The position numbers were made by a program, and so were the translations under genes. 64,000 bases of DNA from Shewanella sp. UCD-KL21 (GTDB lineage Bacteria > Pseudomonadota > Gammaproteobacteria > Enterobacterales > Shewanellaceae), in contig NZ_MPHK01000007.1 of assembly GCF_001957135.1 (NCBI RefSeq), positions 1 through 64,000 of the forward strand. The letters run 5' to 3'. How positions within the stretch are numbered: the stretch's first letter is position 1; every line of letters starts with the position of its first letter. Below are positions 18,028 through 26,675 of this stretch, one piece after another. The notes beneath the pieces are model-generated. The model saw nothing but the letters and a program-made list of their open reading frames with translations, had not been told where the DNA came from and did no database searches.

Positions 18028-19244
18028 AAATCAATACCTAAATAATAGATGGGTGAATCAATAACAAAATCTAGAAAGCTACCATTATATATATATGCTG
18101 TATAAGTAAGCTTCAGGTTGAAATAGGTAAAGCCTAAGATCAAACAAGAAGCGAAAATACTTAAATTAGCATTTTTGTAAGATGAGAGCTTAGTGCTGAA
18201 ATAATTAAAGATGATAAAATAGTTAAGCCACTTAAAAGAATCATAAAAGGTTAAAAATCTTAGAGGTAAAAACGAACTAATATGACAAAACATCAAGGCA
18301 ATGAATAACACCACTAAAAACCGGTAAACATTCCTATATTTTGAGTCATAAAAAAATACAATCACCCCACTAAAAATAAAAATACTAAAATCAATCAGTT
18401 TAACTACTAAACCTCTTGATTTATCTTCAAGATCTTCATAGTGACCACTAAGGTTAAAGTATACAGCAACATAAAAAATAGATAACAACACCGTTGCCGT
18501 TAGTAATAGCTTGTATGATATGTAGTTTATATTGTACAAACAAAACAATAATATTAGTGCGGCCATTAAAACAGTTGAGTTATGTGTCAATACTGAAACA
18601 ATAGCAAAAAACAAGCAAAACCATGGCTTTTTGATGTACATAAAATAAAAAGTCAGCACCAGAAACGAACTGGCCACCTGTTGCCTTATCAAATTATAAG
18701 CATTACCAAAATCATAAAAAACGAGCATTTGAAATAAAACTAAAGAACAACAAATTAAGACATTTATTTTTTCACGCTTACAAATTTCAATAATCACAAA
18801 GGTTGGTATGAGATAAATAACACAATGTACCCAAAGGATATAAGCAGGATAGTAACCATTGGTCGCTTTACTAGAGGCATAAACAAAAAAATGATACAAA
18901 GGCTCACTTGCTTTCAATGATACGCTGGCCAGATCATCTTCAAAAGCATTAAAAAAACCTAATTCATAATCTGAAAAATTCGTAAAATAAGTATAATACC
19001 ATTCTAAGTCGTTACCCTTTACGAAAAACTCCCGATTAAAATTGATTAAAATAAAGAAAAACACAAGCGATATAGGTAGTAGCTTTACCAATTTATAGTT
19101 GTGAGTATAAACAATCAAAAAAGCACAACAAAGAAATGATAAAAACGGAGTAAACATAGAAAACAATATTAAAACAGCAAAAACAAATGAAAACTTAACA
19201 TTTAGAATACTATTATTATCGCTATATGATAAGTAATTATTCAC
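18024..19244 (-). CDS. EpsG-family polysaccharide polymerase candidate (Wzy)
   Basis: A 406-aa inner-membrane protein with about ten to twelve hydrophobic segments. The central part has the EpsG-type pattern: an invariant-looking RQQVA at the start of a helix, a basic Lys-Lys-Pro loop, and VLTHNS at the end of the next helix. Such proteins polymerise lipid-linked repeat units at the periplasmic face. The surrounding DNA is visibly more AT-rich than the export genes, as is usual for the polymer-specific core of such loci. Confidence 0.72.
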   Translation of the reverse strand: MNNYLSYSDNNSILNVKFSFVFAVLILFSMFTPFLSFLCCAFLIVYTHNYKLVKLLPISLVFFFILINFNREFFVKGNDLEWYYTYFTNFSDYELGFFNAFEDDLASVSLKASEPLYHFFVYASSKATNGYYPAYILWVHCVIYLIPTFVIIEICKREKINVLICCSLVLFQMLVFYDFGNAYNLIRQQVASSFLVLTFYFMYIKKPWFCLFFAIVSVLTHNSTVLMAALILLFCLYNINYISYKLLLTATVLLSIFYVAVYFNLSGHYEDLEDKSRGLVVKLIDFSIFIFSGVIVFFYDSKYRNVYRFLVVLFIALMFCHISSFLPLRFLTFYDSFKWLNYFIIFNYFSTKLSSYKNANLSIFASCLILGFTYFNLKLTYTAYIYNGSFLDFVIDSPIYYLGIDL

Positions 19245-19256
19245 AAGTACTCCTTG

Positions 19257-20246
19257 TTAATTACTGTGCTTTATTTTATAAGCCAATCTTTTGATCAAAA
19301 AAGGTAATCCAGTTACCGTTTTTAGTGCATAAAAAAAGGACTTTCCATTAATAAAAATAGCATTAGCATCTTGTTCTATCGAATACAAAAATCTTTTGGT
19401 ACCAATAAACCTTTTTTTAAAGGAGTTGAGCCTTGGCATCACTATATAGTAAAAACAAAGATATTTTTTCCGATATAATACAATCGCTTTTAACCTCTGA
19501 TACTCCGCATCTTGTAAATCGAGACTGTTAAGTAACTTTTCTTCATATTCAAATCTAAGCTTAACCGTCTGATAAGAACACGGTGTATTTGAAATTCGAT
19601 ACTCATCATGATCCACATGGATAAATGTTGGCTGCTTGAAAAACAGCACACTTAGCTTGCTTAAATGTACTTTAAGGATCAGCACATGGTCTTGGTATTT
19701 TTTACAATTATCAAAACCACCGATTTGCATCAATGCTTTTTTTCTGCCCATAACCATAGGAGTGTAACAGTTACCATCTTCGAGTAATTCAATCGGAGTG
19801 GTTCCCTTGAAGTGACAGAAATCTAACTGATATTTTTTGCCATTAAACTTAGAGTACATATCACTGCAACAAATATCGTACTCGCTGTGTTCATTAAAAA
19901 ATTGAAGTTTAGCTAAGGTTGCTTCAACAAGCAGCATATCGTCATCATCTAAAAAAGTGACGATTGAGGTTGTTGTTAATTCAACCCCTTTATTACGTGC
20001 TATACAAGCGCCTGAATTATCATTTAAAGCATAATATAATAAGCGGCCATTAAACTCAGGGGCTACATTATCTATTAGTGCTTTAGTTGAAACCTGGTTA
20101 GGTGTATCTAGTCCATTATCATCTATCACCACAATTGATATGTCTGGATGCTGACAAGAATGTATTGATTTCAAGATCTTTTCAGCTCTGCCATAAGTAG
20201 GGATCACCACGGTCAACTTGTTAACATCATTGTCTTTATCCAACAT
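19257..20246 (-). CDS. GT2-family glycosyltransferase
   Basis: A 329-aa family 2 transferase. The GT-A domain occupies roughly residues 9-220: VVIPTYGRAEKI, IDDNG, ACIARNKGVE and the FLDDDDML metal-binding motif. The C-terminal 90 residues are basic and partly amphipathic, which would place the enzyme at the inner-membrane surface. It is two bases after the acyltransferase gene and 12 bases before the EpsG-like gene. Sugar specificity is not readable. Confidence 0.85.
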   Translation of the reverse strand: MLDKDNDVNKLTVVIPTYGRAEKILKSIHSCQHPDISIVVIDDNGLDTPNQVSTKALIDNVAPEFNGRLLYYALNDNSGACIARNKGVELTTTSIVTFLDDDDMLLVEATLAKLQFFNEHSEYDICCSDMYSKFNGKKYQLDFCHFKGTTPIELLEDGNCYTPMVMGRKKALMQIGGFDNCKKYQDHVLILKVHLSKLSVLFFKQPTFIHVDHDEYRISNTPCSYQTVKLRFEYEEKLLNSLDLQDAEYQRLKAIVLYRKKYLCFYYIVMPRLNSFKKRFIGTKRFLYSIEQDANAIFINGKSFFYALKTVTGLPFLIKRLAYKIKHSN

Positions 20247-20247
20247 A

Positions 20248-21189
20248 CTACCTACCTAACACGTAATGAGTCATCCAACTATTACTACTTAATAGTTTAT
20301 CAATAACAATAGAGCCTGCGATGCCTGCTGTAAGCCCAACCATAAAAACTAAACTCGTATTTAATACATCAAAATAATTTAAAAAAATCCGGCTTGCTGC
20401 CGTAAAAAACACATGAAACAAGTAAATAGAAAAAGAATAAACCCCAATATAGGAAAGCCATTTCACCTTTATTTTCAATAAATACAGAGCAAAACAAAAG
20501 CTAAACCCAATGCCAATTCTTAGTGCTCTGTCATCAAAATCAAAGTATAACGACAACCCGTAAGACATCAATATCGCTAAACTAACAGTTAAGGTTTTTT
20601 GCACAGCAGTGGGGAACCTTGAGTTCATCATGCCAAATAAAAAGAATGGTAATAAGTAAAAAAAGCCATCTAAAGATAAATAGTTAACATCAACACCTAA
20701 AAGGTAAATAATGATAAAAATAACCAGAATAAAAACAGACGTTAGATAACTATTGAGCAGATTAAAAAACTCAAACAAAGTAACTAAACAAAAAACTAAA
20801 AATATCGCCTCTAAAAACCAATAATGGCCGACAGGAATAATATGCATAAGCCAAAAGTTAATATTATCTCGATTAGTCCCTGGTACATAAAACTGTAACA
20901 CAGCAAACAAAGTTCCAACCGTTAGCATAGGGTATAGCAATCTTGCCGTTTTCTTTTTTAAAAAAGGGATAAAATTGCTTTTTAAGGGTCTCATTCCATA
21001 TATGAGTCCTGATAAAAATGAGAAAAGCGGCATACGAATATAAATAAACACATCGTTAATATCACGTAATACGCCTGAGTCTATTCTCATTCCTTGCGTA
21101 GATGAAGATCCAATAACGTGGTAACTAACTAACAATATACATGCCAAGCCCCGCAAGGTGTCAATTTCAAGCTTTCGACTAGCCAACAT
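20248..21189 (-). CDS. Acyltransferase family 3 membrane protein (sugar O-acyltransferase)
   Basis: A 313-aa polytopic protein of the Acyl_transf_3 (OafA/WecH-like) family. The N-terminus has EIDTLRGLACILLVSYHV with the catalytic-site histidine, followed by RMPLFSFLSGLIYG, and about ten membrane helices follow. It probably acetylates a sugar of the repeat unit before or after flipping. It lies between two GT2 genes in the AT-rich core. The acyl donor and target are inferred. Confidence 0.85.
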   Translation of the reverse strand: MLASRKLEIDTLRGLACILLVSYHVIGSSSTQGMRIDSGVLRDINDVFIYIRMPLFSFLSGLIYGMRPLKSNFIPFLKKKTARLLYPMLTVGTLFAVLQFYVPGTNRDNINFWLMHIIPVGHYWFLEAIFLVFCLVTLFEFFNLLNSYLTSVFILVIFIIIYLLGVDVNYLSLDGFFYLLPFFLFGMMNSRFPTAVQKTLTVSLAILMSYGLSLYFDFDDRALRIGIGFSFCFALYLLKIKVKWLSYIGVYSFSIYLFHVFFTAASRIFLNYFDVLNTSLVFMVGLTAGIAGSIVIDKLLSSNSWMTHYVLGR

Positions 21190-21277
21190 AATTAAACCCT
21201 TATGTTAAAGCATCTTACTAAAAAAATTTACTATAACTCCATTTAAAAGATAAATATTGTTCATTAAAACAATGCTA

Positions 21278-22285
21278 TCAACTAAAAATTATCATTTCAC
21301 ACTCATATAAAAACAAAATAGACAATGAACAATAAAATGAATATTTTTTATACTTACTACTCTTTGAAGAATCTACAGCGGGTTTAGACAAGATCCTATT
21401 TAAAATCAATCTTGGATTCTTAATATAATCCTTATATGACTGGGGGAAAAAAGGTAAATGACCTTTCGAAAACGCAAACAAGGTCGACAAAGCCAAAGGG
21501 GGATCTATTTTATCTCCTGCCAATTTAAAGACAGAGATAACTGAATGATTTTCAGTATTTATTTTTTCATTTATTATGTAGGATGACTCTTTCAAAGCCA
21601 CCTCAACTCTAGAAGAAACAACCTCTTTTGAACGGTTAACAGTTAAGGTACCAACACCTCTGGTCACACAATAAAACACTTCATCCAACACACTAATTTT
21701 GTTTGCTTTACTCCCTGAAACTAAAGAAAACATCACATCATTAGATGCTAAAACCTCATCAAAGCGAACATTATTTTCAACTAAGAATTTGCGTCTAAAC
21801 ACCTTACTCCAGGGGACATAAAATTTATAGCGAATGTCTTCACATTCAGACCGTAAATAGTTATCAATCAATTTAGCATATCGAACATGTCTGTCTGACT
21901 TTTCTTTTTCAACCAAACAAAAACTGGTCGGTTTAAAGTAGCAAATGTCACAATCTTTTTTAAGACCAGAACAGATAATATCAAAAGCATTATCTACAAA
22001 ATAATCATCGGAATCAGCAAATATTATAAATTCTCCTTTAGCATGCCTTATCCCAATATTTCTTGCAGCCCCAGCACCTTTATAACCTGAATCATTAGTC
22101 AGTACAGTCAAGTTTTCATAATGCTTAACCAAAAACTCATCTATATAGTCAGTCACTTTAGAATGACTATTATCATCAACAATGATAACTTCCACATAGC
22201 TTTTGAAAGGTATTGTTGATAACAATTTATTCAAACCGTTGATATTGTTATAATGAGGGATAATGACAGTATATTTATAACTCAT
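21278..22285 (-). CDS. GT2-family glycosyltransferase
   Basis: A 335-aa family 2 transferase with TVIIPHYNN, IIVDDNSHSK, GAGAARNIGIRHAKG and FADSDDYF in the N-terminal 100 residues, the complete GT-A donor-binding set. The C-terminal region has a short hydrophobic stretch at the very end. It is separated from neighbours by 88 bp and 130 bp of AT-rich DNA, the loosest spacing in the operon. Specificity is unknown. Confidence 0.85.
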   Translation of the reverse strand: MSYKYTVIIPHYNNINGLNKLLSTIPFKSYVEVIIVDDNSHSKVTDYIDEFLVKHYENLTVLTNDSGYKGAGAARNIGIRHAKGEFIIFADSDDYFVDNAFDIICSGLKKDCDICYFKPTSFCLVEKEKSDRHVRYAKLIDNYLRSECEDIRYKFYVPWSKVFRRKFLVENNVRFDEVLASNDVMFSLVSGSKANKISVLDEVFYCVTRGVGTLTVNRSKEVVSSRVEVALKESSYIINEKINTENHSVISVFKLAGDKIDPPLALSTLFAFSKGHLPFFPQSYKDYIKNPRLILNRILSKPAVDSSKSSKYKKYSFYCSLSILFLYECEMIIFS

Positions 22286-22415
22286 TTGCTAAACCCTTTA
22301 CCTATCTTTAATAGTGCTAAATAAACCATTAAGAATCCATTCACATAAAATGCATGCTGAACATGTAAAGTAAAACTGAGAAAATCAAATTCCATCACTG
22401 ACTGACACCTAAGAA

Positions 22416-23750
22416 TCAAAAATTAGTCGCTAATACAAAATTTGCAATTAAAACAATCACACTACTGATAACCCCGTAGGATATTGTACCAAATACACTT
22501 GATAGCCCAGAAGGGAAAATATGTTTACTCATTAGCAGGTAGCATTGAATAAAGTTAATTATAAAACTGATTACGATTAACCAACAAAGCGCTTCTAAAC
22601 TACCTAAATATACCCCGATAACAATGGCACTTACGCTGGTGAGGGCATGGTAAAAGCCGCATTTCAATAATAAATCTGCTCTATCCGCAGCTTGGTAAAA
22701 GCCACCACTTGAACTGAGCACCACTTGAGTAGGAATAGTGATTGACAATATTTTAAGTAATATTGACACATCCCCCCATTTATCGCCGAGTAAAATAAAC
22801 ACGATTTCATCTGAGAATATACATATGAACAGTCCGACTAAAGCACCAAGTAATGACATGTATTTAGTAAACTTTATATGTAACCGCTCAAATTCAGGAG
22901 GATTTTCTCTCAGCTCCTTCATAACAGGTTGTATCGCGGGTGCCATTGCAAATGTAAGTATTAACAGTGGGTATCTCATTAACCTATAGGCTTTATCGTA
23001 AATCCCTAGGCTTGTCGCACCTAAATACTTACCCACTAAAATATTATCTAAATTTTTAGAGAAATAATTTAAAAAGTTAAACCCCGCCTGATCCTTTGAA
23101 AAAGCTAATATCTTTTTTACATGCCTTAATTCTCGGCCAAAGTGCGGAATACCTTCTTCTGTATTTTTTGCGGCAAGAAGTATCAAAATATAACGAAAAA
23201 TTGAGACTACCAAAGGCTTTATCGCTAGCGCCCAAATAGGTTCAAAATAGTCTAAAGTGAGCAGTAAAAAGACAACGGAAATGATCTCTGCTATTGCTTC
23301 ACATCGCGCTATGGTAATAAACTTTTTCTCTCGGTTTAGTGCAGACATCGGCACAATAACCGAGGTGTTAAACACAATACTAATACCAACCGGAATAACT
23401 AAATATTGATATATGTCATTACCATAAAACCAAGCAATAAGTGGAGAGATAATAAAGAAAATCACAGAAACCGCAGCACCCAAAACCCAAGTAAAACTGT
23501 AAATACCATCGCGCATCTGCGTTGATATTTTGGATTCATTAATTAAAGCAGGCCCAAAGCCCATCTCGCTTAATAGGGCAAAAAAAACAGCAAATACTTG
23601 AATAACAGCAAATATACCAAACGTTTCAGGTGTAAATATTCGCGCTAGTATCATCATTGATAGTAACTGCACTAAATACACTAAGTATCGACCAGTTACG
23701 CTATAGAGCATTGAGCTAGCTAATTTTTTCCCATTTGAAATTTCAGGCAT
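22416..23750 (-). CDS. wzx: Wzx-type repeat-unit flippase (MOP superfamily)
   Basis: A 444-aa inner-membrane protein with 12 or so helices of the polysaccharide-synthesis MOP family, close to the WzxC/PST type. The N-terminus SMLYSVTGRYLVYLVQLLSM and the EMGFGPALI segment are typical, and there is a cytoplasmic YDKAYRLMRYP loop near the middle. It moves undecaprenyl-linked repeat units to the periplasm, where the polymerase acts. It follows ugd by 76 bp as the second gene of the operon. Confidence 0.9.
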   Translation of the reverse strand: MPEISNGKKLASSMLYSVTGRYLVYLVQLLSMMILARIFTPETFGIFAVIQVFAVFFALLSEMGFGPALINESKISTQMRDGIYSFTWVLGAAVSVIFFIISPLIAWFYGNDIYQYLVIPVGISIVFNTSVIVPMSALNREKKFITIARCEAIAEIISVVFLLLTLDYFEPIWALAIKPLVVSIFRYILILLAAKNTEEGIPHFGRELRHVKKILAFSKDQAGFNFLNYFSKNLDNILVGKYLGATSLGIYDKAYRLMRYPLLILTFAMAPAIQPVMKELRENPPEFERLHIKFTKYMSLLGALVGLFICIFSDEIVFILLGDKWGDVSILLKILSITIPTQVVLSSSGGFYQAADRADLLLKCGFYHALTSVSAIVIGVYLGSLEALCWLIVISFIINFIQCYLLMSKHIFPSGLSSVFGTISYGVISSVIVLIANFVLATNF

Positions 23751-23826
23751 TAATCACTTTTAGTCCTTTAACAGTACCGAGGTTAGTTGCTCTTTCGTTT
23801 CAAATACTCACAAAGTTCCAAAGCAA

Positions 23827-24996
23827 CTAATAGTCATTGCCAAACAAATCTCGGGTATAGACTTTTTCTAATACATCATGTAAATCGGCCGTAATTCGAT
23901 TAGATACAATCACATCCGCACTAGCTTTAAATGCTGCTAAATCTCTGTACACTGGCGAGTAAAAAAACGTATCTTGCTCCATAACAGGTTCATAAATAAT
24001 CACTTCTATGCCTTTACTTTTAAGGCGCTTCATCACGCCTTGAATACTTGAGGCCCTGAAGTTATCTGATCCTGACTTCATGATTAATCGATATATACCC
24101 ACGGTGTTAGGATTTCGCTTTAGAATGGAATTAGCAATAAAGTCTTTTCGAGTGGTATTAGAGTCAACAATTGCTGTTATCAGATTATTTGGCACATCAG
24201 CATAATTAGCTCGCAGTTGTTTAGTATCTTTTGGTAAACAATAGCCTCCGTACCCGAAAGAAGGATTATTGTAATGATTACCAATGCGAGGGTCTAAACC
24301 TACTCCATCTATTATCTGCTTGGTATCTAGGTCAAGGGATTCTGCATAAGTGTCTAACTCATTAAAATAAGCCACTCTTAAGGCTAAATACGTATTCGAA
24401 AATAGTTTGACCGCTTCAGCCTCTGTCGACTCGGTAAACAAGACTTTGATATCTTGCTTTAATGCTCCTTGCACCATTAACTCAGCAAACATTTCTGCGC
24501 GTTTACTCTTCTCTCCCACAATTATTCTTGAAGGGTATAGATTGTCGTACAGTGCTTTTCCCTCACGTAAAAATTCCGGTGAGAAAATAATGTTATCGCA
24601 GTTTAACTTCGCCTTTATCCGTTCGGTATATCCCACTGGCACAGTAGATTTTAAGATCATGACAGCGCTAGGGTTAATCGAAGTCACTTGTTCAATAACC
24701 ATTTCTACAGAAGAAGTATTAAAATAATTGGTCTGAGGGTCATAATCCGTAGGAGTGGCTATAATCACAAAATCAGCATCTTGGTAAGCGCTGACTTGAT
24801 CTAAGGTCGCTGTAAAATTTAGCGATTTATTTGCAAGAAAATCTTCAATTTCATTATCGGTAATTGGCGACACCTTGTCATTGAGGAGGTTAATTTTGGA
24901 CTCAATAATGTCTACAGCAACAACCTCATTGTGTTGAGCAAGTAGCATAGCGTTCGATAAGCCAACATAACCTGTACCAGCAATTGCTATTTTCAT
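23827..24996 (-). CDS. ugd: UDP-glucose 6-dehydrogenase
   Basis: A 389-aa enzyme that oxidises UDP-glucose to UDP-glucuronate with two NAD+. The N-terminal Rossmann motif is [18 protein letters not shown] and [10 protein letters not shown] follow. The catalytic cysteine lies in the loop [15 protein letters not shown]. The first ATG is used. It is the first gene of the exopolysaccharide operon, about 110 bp downstream of the ops element, and predicts an acidic, glucuronate-containing polymer. Confidence 0.95.
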   Translation of the reverse strand: MKIAIAGTGYVGLSNAMLLAQHNEVVAVDIIESKINLLNDKVSPITDNEIEDFLANKSLNFTATLDQVSAYQDADFVIIATPTDYDPQTNYFNTSSVEMVIEQVTSINPSAVMILKSTVPVGYTERIKAKLNCDNIIFSPEFLREGKALYDNLYPSRIIVGEKSKRAEMFAELMVQGALKQDIKVLFTESTEAEAVKLFSNTYLALRVAYFNELDTYAESLDLDTKQIIDGVGLDPRIGNHYNNPSFGYGGYCLPKDTKQLRANYADVPNNLITAIVDSNTTRKDFIANSILKRNPNTVGIYRLIMKSGSDNFRASSIQGVMKRLKSKGIEVIIYEPVMEQDTFFYSPVYRDLAAFKASADVIVSNRITADLHDVLEKVYTRDLFGNDY

Positions 24997-25996
24997 TTAG
25001 ATTAACACCCTTGTTTAACATTAAAGTAAATGTTTTTGTGGGAAATCCCGTGGGAAGGTTCAAGAGAAAAAATTACGGTTTTACATACACCTAGATGGTT
25101 TTAGCCACGCTACCGCACTGAATTTTAGCTTCCAGATTGCTATAAAAGTTATGAATAATTTAGCTAATAATTTACAAATTTGATTGGCTGTTAGGCCGCT
25201 TCAACTTTCAAATACATCCAGAAAAAATTAGCAACAAACAAAGTATAGACACTCTCATGAATCTCGGTACAAAGTATGAAAATCAAAATTGATCTTCATT
25301 AAAGTCTACGCCATCTAAGTTAATCGGCTTCATCAAGCCCACTTAACAATGTTATTACATCGAAGCATACATCAAACCTTTGGCAGTTTTTTGACACCTT
25401 ATAACCTCAATTCCAAAATCAACCTAAAGTAGCCTAATTACTCGCCTCGGTATTAAACTAACTACTATTACTGCGAGCCAAGAATAGTACTTTAGTATAG
25501 GTCAGCCTTACCCTTGGTGAATTCTCAGAGCTTAAAGCGCATTAATCTGTGCCTGAGGCTGCTGCATTTTGGTGCGATTTTAACTTTATTAAACACCAAC
25601 CATTTAGGACAACCAAAGCCATTAACAATAAAAAACCTTTAAATACAAAGCCCAACAATCAAACTTAAGCGTATTAAGTAACAATTAAAAACAAGGTCAT
25701 TAAATCGCCCCAAACAGCTGTACATAATTCAATCAAGACCCGTGCCAAAAACAAATCAGTTGGTGAGTACAAACTAACGAAGTGGCAATTTTGCAATAGT
25801 TTAGACCCAAGAGATCTCGGAGCGTAAACTTAGAACACTTTATGAGACAGCTAATCAAATACGTCATTTTATTGACGACCGTTAAGGCCAACTTCGCTAT
25901 GATGAAGTTTACAGATCCCTTATTGCACATTTTTGCTACAGTTTTAGCATCACTAAGGATAGGTGGGGTGGGAAAATTAATTCATTTGGTGTTGGT
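24997..25996. other. Large intergenic leader between ugd and lapG
   Basis: About 1 kb without a credible gene separates the divergent polysaccharide and lap operons. It holds the ops element at 25108-25119. A 65-codon minus-strand frame at 25733-25930 has no good ribosome site. No clear -35/-10 pair could be assigned for either direction. The length suggests a long polysaccharide-operon leader with several regulator sites, which is inference. Confidence 0.6.
25108..25119 (-). promoter_or_regulatory. ops element (JUMPstart), RfaH recruitment site
   Basis: The minus strand reads TGCGGTAGCGTG, 11 of 12 matches to the enterobacterial ops element GGCGGTAGCGTG, preceded by CAG as in JUMPstart sequences. 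The self-complementary GCGGTAGC core, which forms the non-template hairpin contacted by RfaH, is intact. It lies about 110 bp before ugd in the leader of a roughly 21-kb polysaccharide operon, the standard context. RfaH itself is not encoded in the window. Confidence 0.82.
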
Positions 25997-26647
25997 TTGA
26001 ATTGGCAACGCTATTGGCTATTAATACCAATAGTGTTTTCTGCTGTTTGCTTTTCAACAATGAACCACAATATTTTTTCTGGCGCATTTTTTTCTCAAAT
26101 TGAACTAAAATATGGGCTTAACAGAATTGATGACTTTCATAAGTGGCAATCAATTATCGAAAAGGGAGCTGAGTTTACAGATAGCGAACGCTTGCACTTG
26201 GTTAATCAATTTGCCAATCGACATATTAATTTTGTCAGCGATATAGAGCATTGGAATAAAAATGATTACTGGGGGACACCGATAGAGTCATTGGGCACTA
26301 AAGGTGGCGATTGCGAAGACTTTGCGATTTTTAAGTACTTTACTTTAAAAGCAATGGGAGTCAGCGAAGAAAAAATGCGCTTAATGTATGTTAGAGCATT
26401 ATTAATTGACCAACCCCACATGGTACTTATTTATTTTGATAACCCTAAGGCAATGCCCTTAGTATTAGATAATTTAACTACAAGCATTCAAAAATCAAAT
26501 CAACGGACTGATTTAAAACCAATTTACTCATTTAACAGCCAAGGCTTATGGTTAACTAAAGCACGAGGACTAGGTTCAAATCGCCCTGTTAGTAATGGCT
26601 CTAAAAGTTGGACAGATCTCGTTAATAGAATAGAGAATGGTGAATAA
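25997..26647 (+). CDS. lapG: LapG-type periplasmic transglutaminase-like cysteine protease
   Basis: A protein of about 216 residues with an N-terminal hydrophobic export/anchor segment (about 6-20) and the BTLCP fold. The predicted catalytic triad is Cys106 in GGDCEDFAIFKYFTL, His141 in HMVLIYF and Asp158 in VLDNL. WGTPIESLG and the acidic DCED, part of the calcium site in known LapG proteins, are present. LapG cleaves the N-terminus of LapA-type adhesins unless sequestered by LapD. The start is uncertain: TTG at 25997, or GTG at 25964 with AAGGA three bases before it. A stop precedes 25964. It heads a three-gene operon. Confidence 0.9.
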   Translation: MNWQRYWLLIPIVFSAVCFSTMNHNIFSGAFFSQIELKYGLNRIDDFHKWQSIIEKGAEFTDSERLHLVNQFANRHINFVSDIEHWNKNDYWGTPIESLGTKGGDCEDFAIFKYFTLKAMGVSEEKMRLMYVRALLIDQPHMVLIYFDNPKAMPLVLDNLTTSIQKSNQRTDLKPIYSFNSQGLWLTKARGLGSNRPVSNGSKSWTDLVNRIENGE

Positions 26648-26675
26648 CATGCGAAAATGGAATTGGAGTCGCTGA

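Noticed and set aside
25020..25900. c-di-GMP riboswitch in the polysaccharide leader
   Set aside because: I looked on the minus strand for GEMM-type conserved blocks and did not find them; a covariance scan would settle it.
25733..25930. 65-codon minus-strand frame in the ugd-lapG spacer
   Set aside because: No ribosome site, no recognisable features, and it lies in AT-rich spacer DNA where frames of this size arise by chance.
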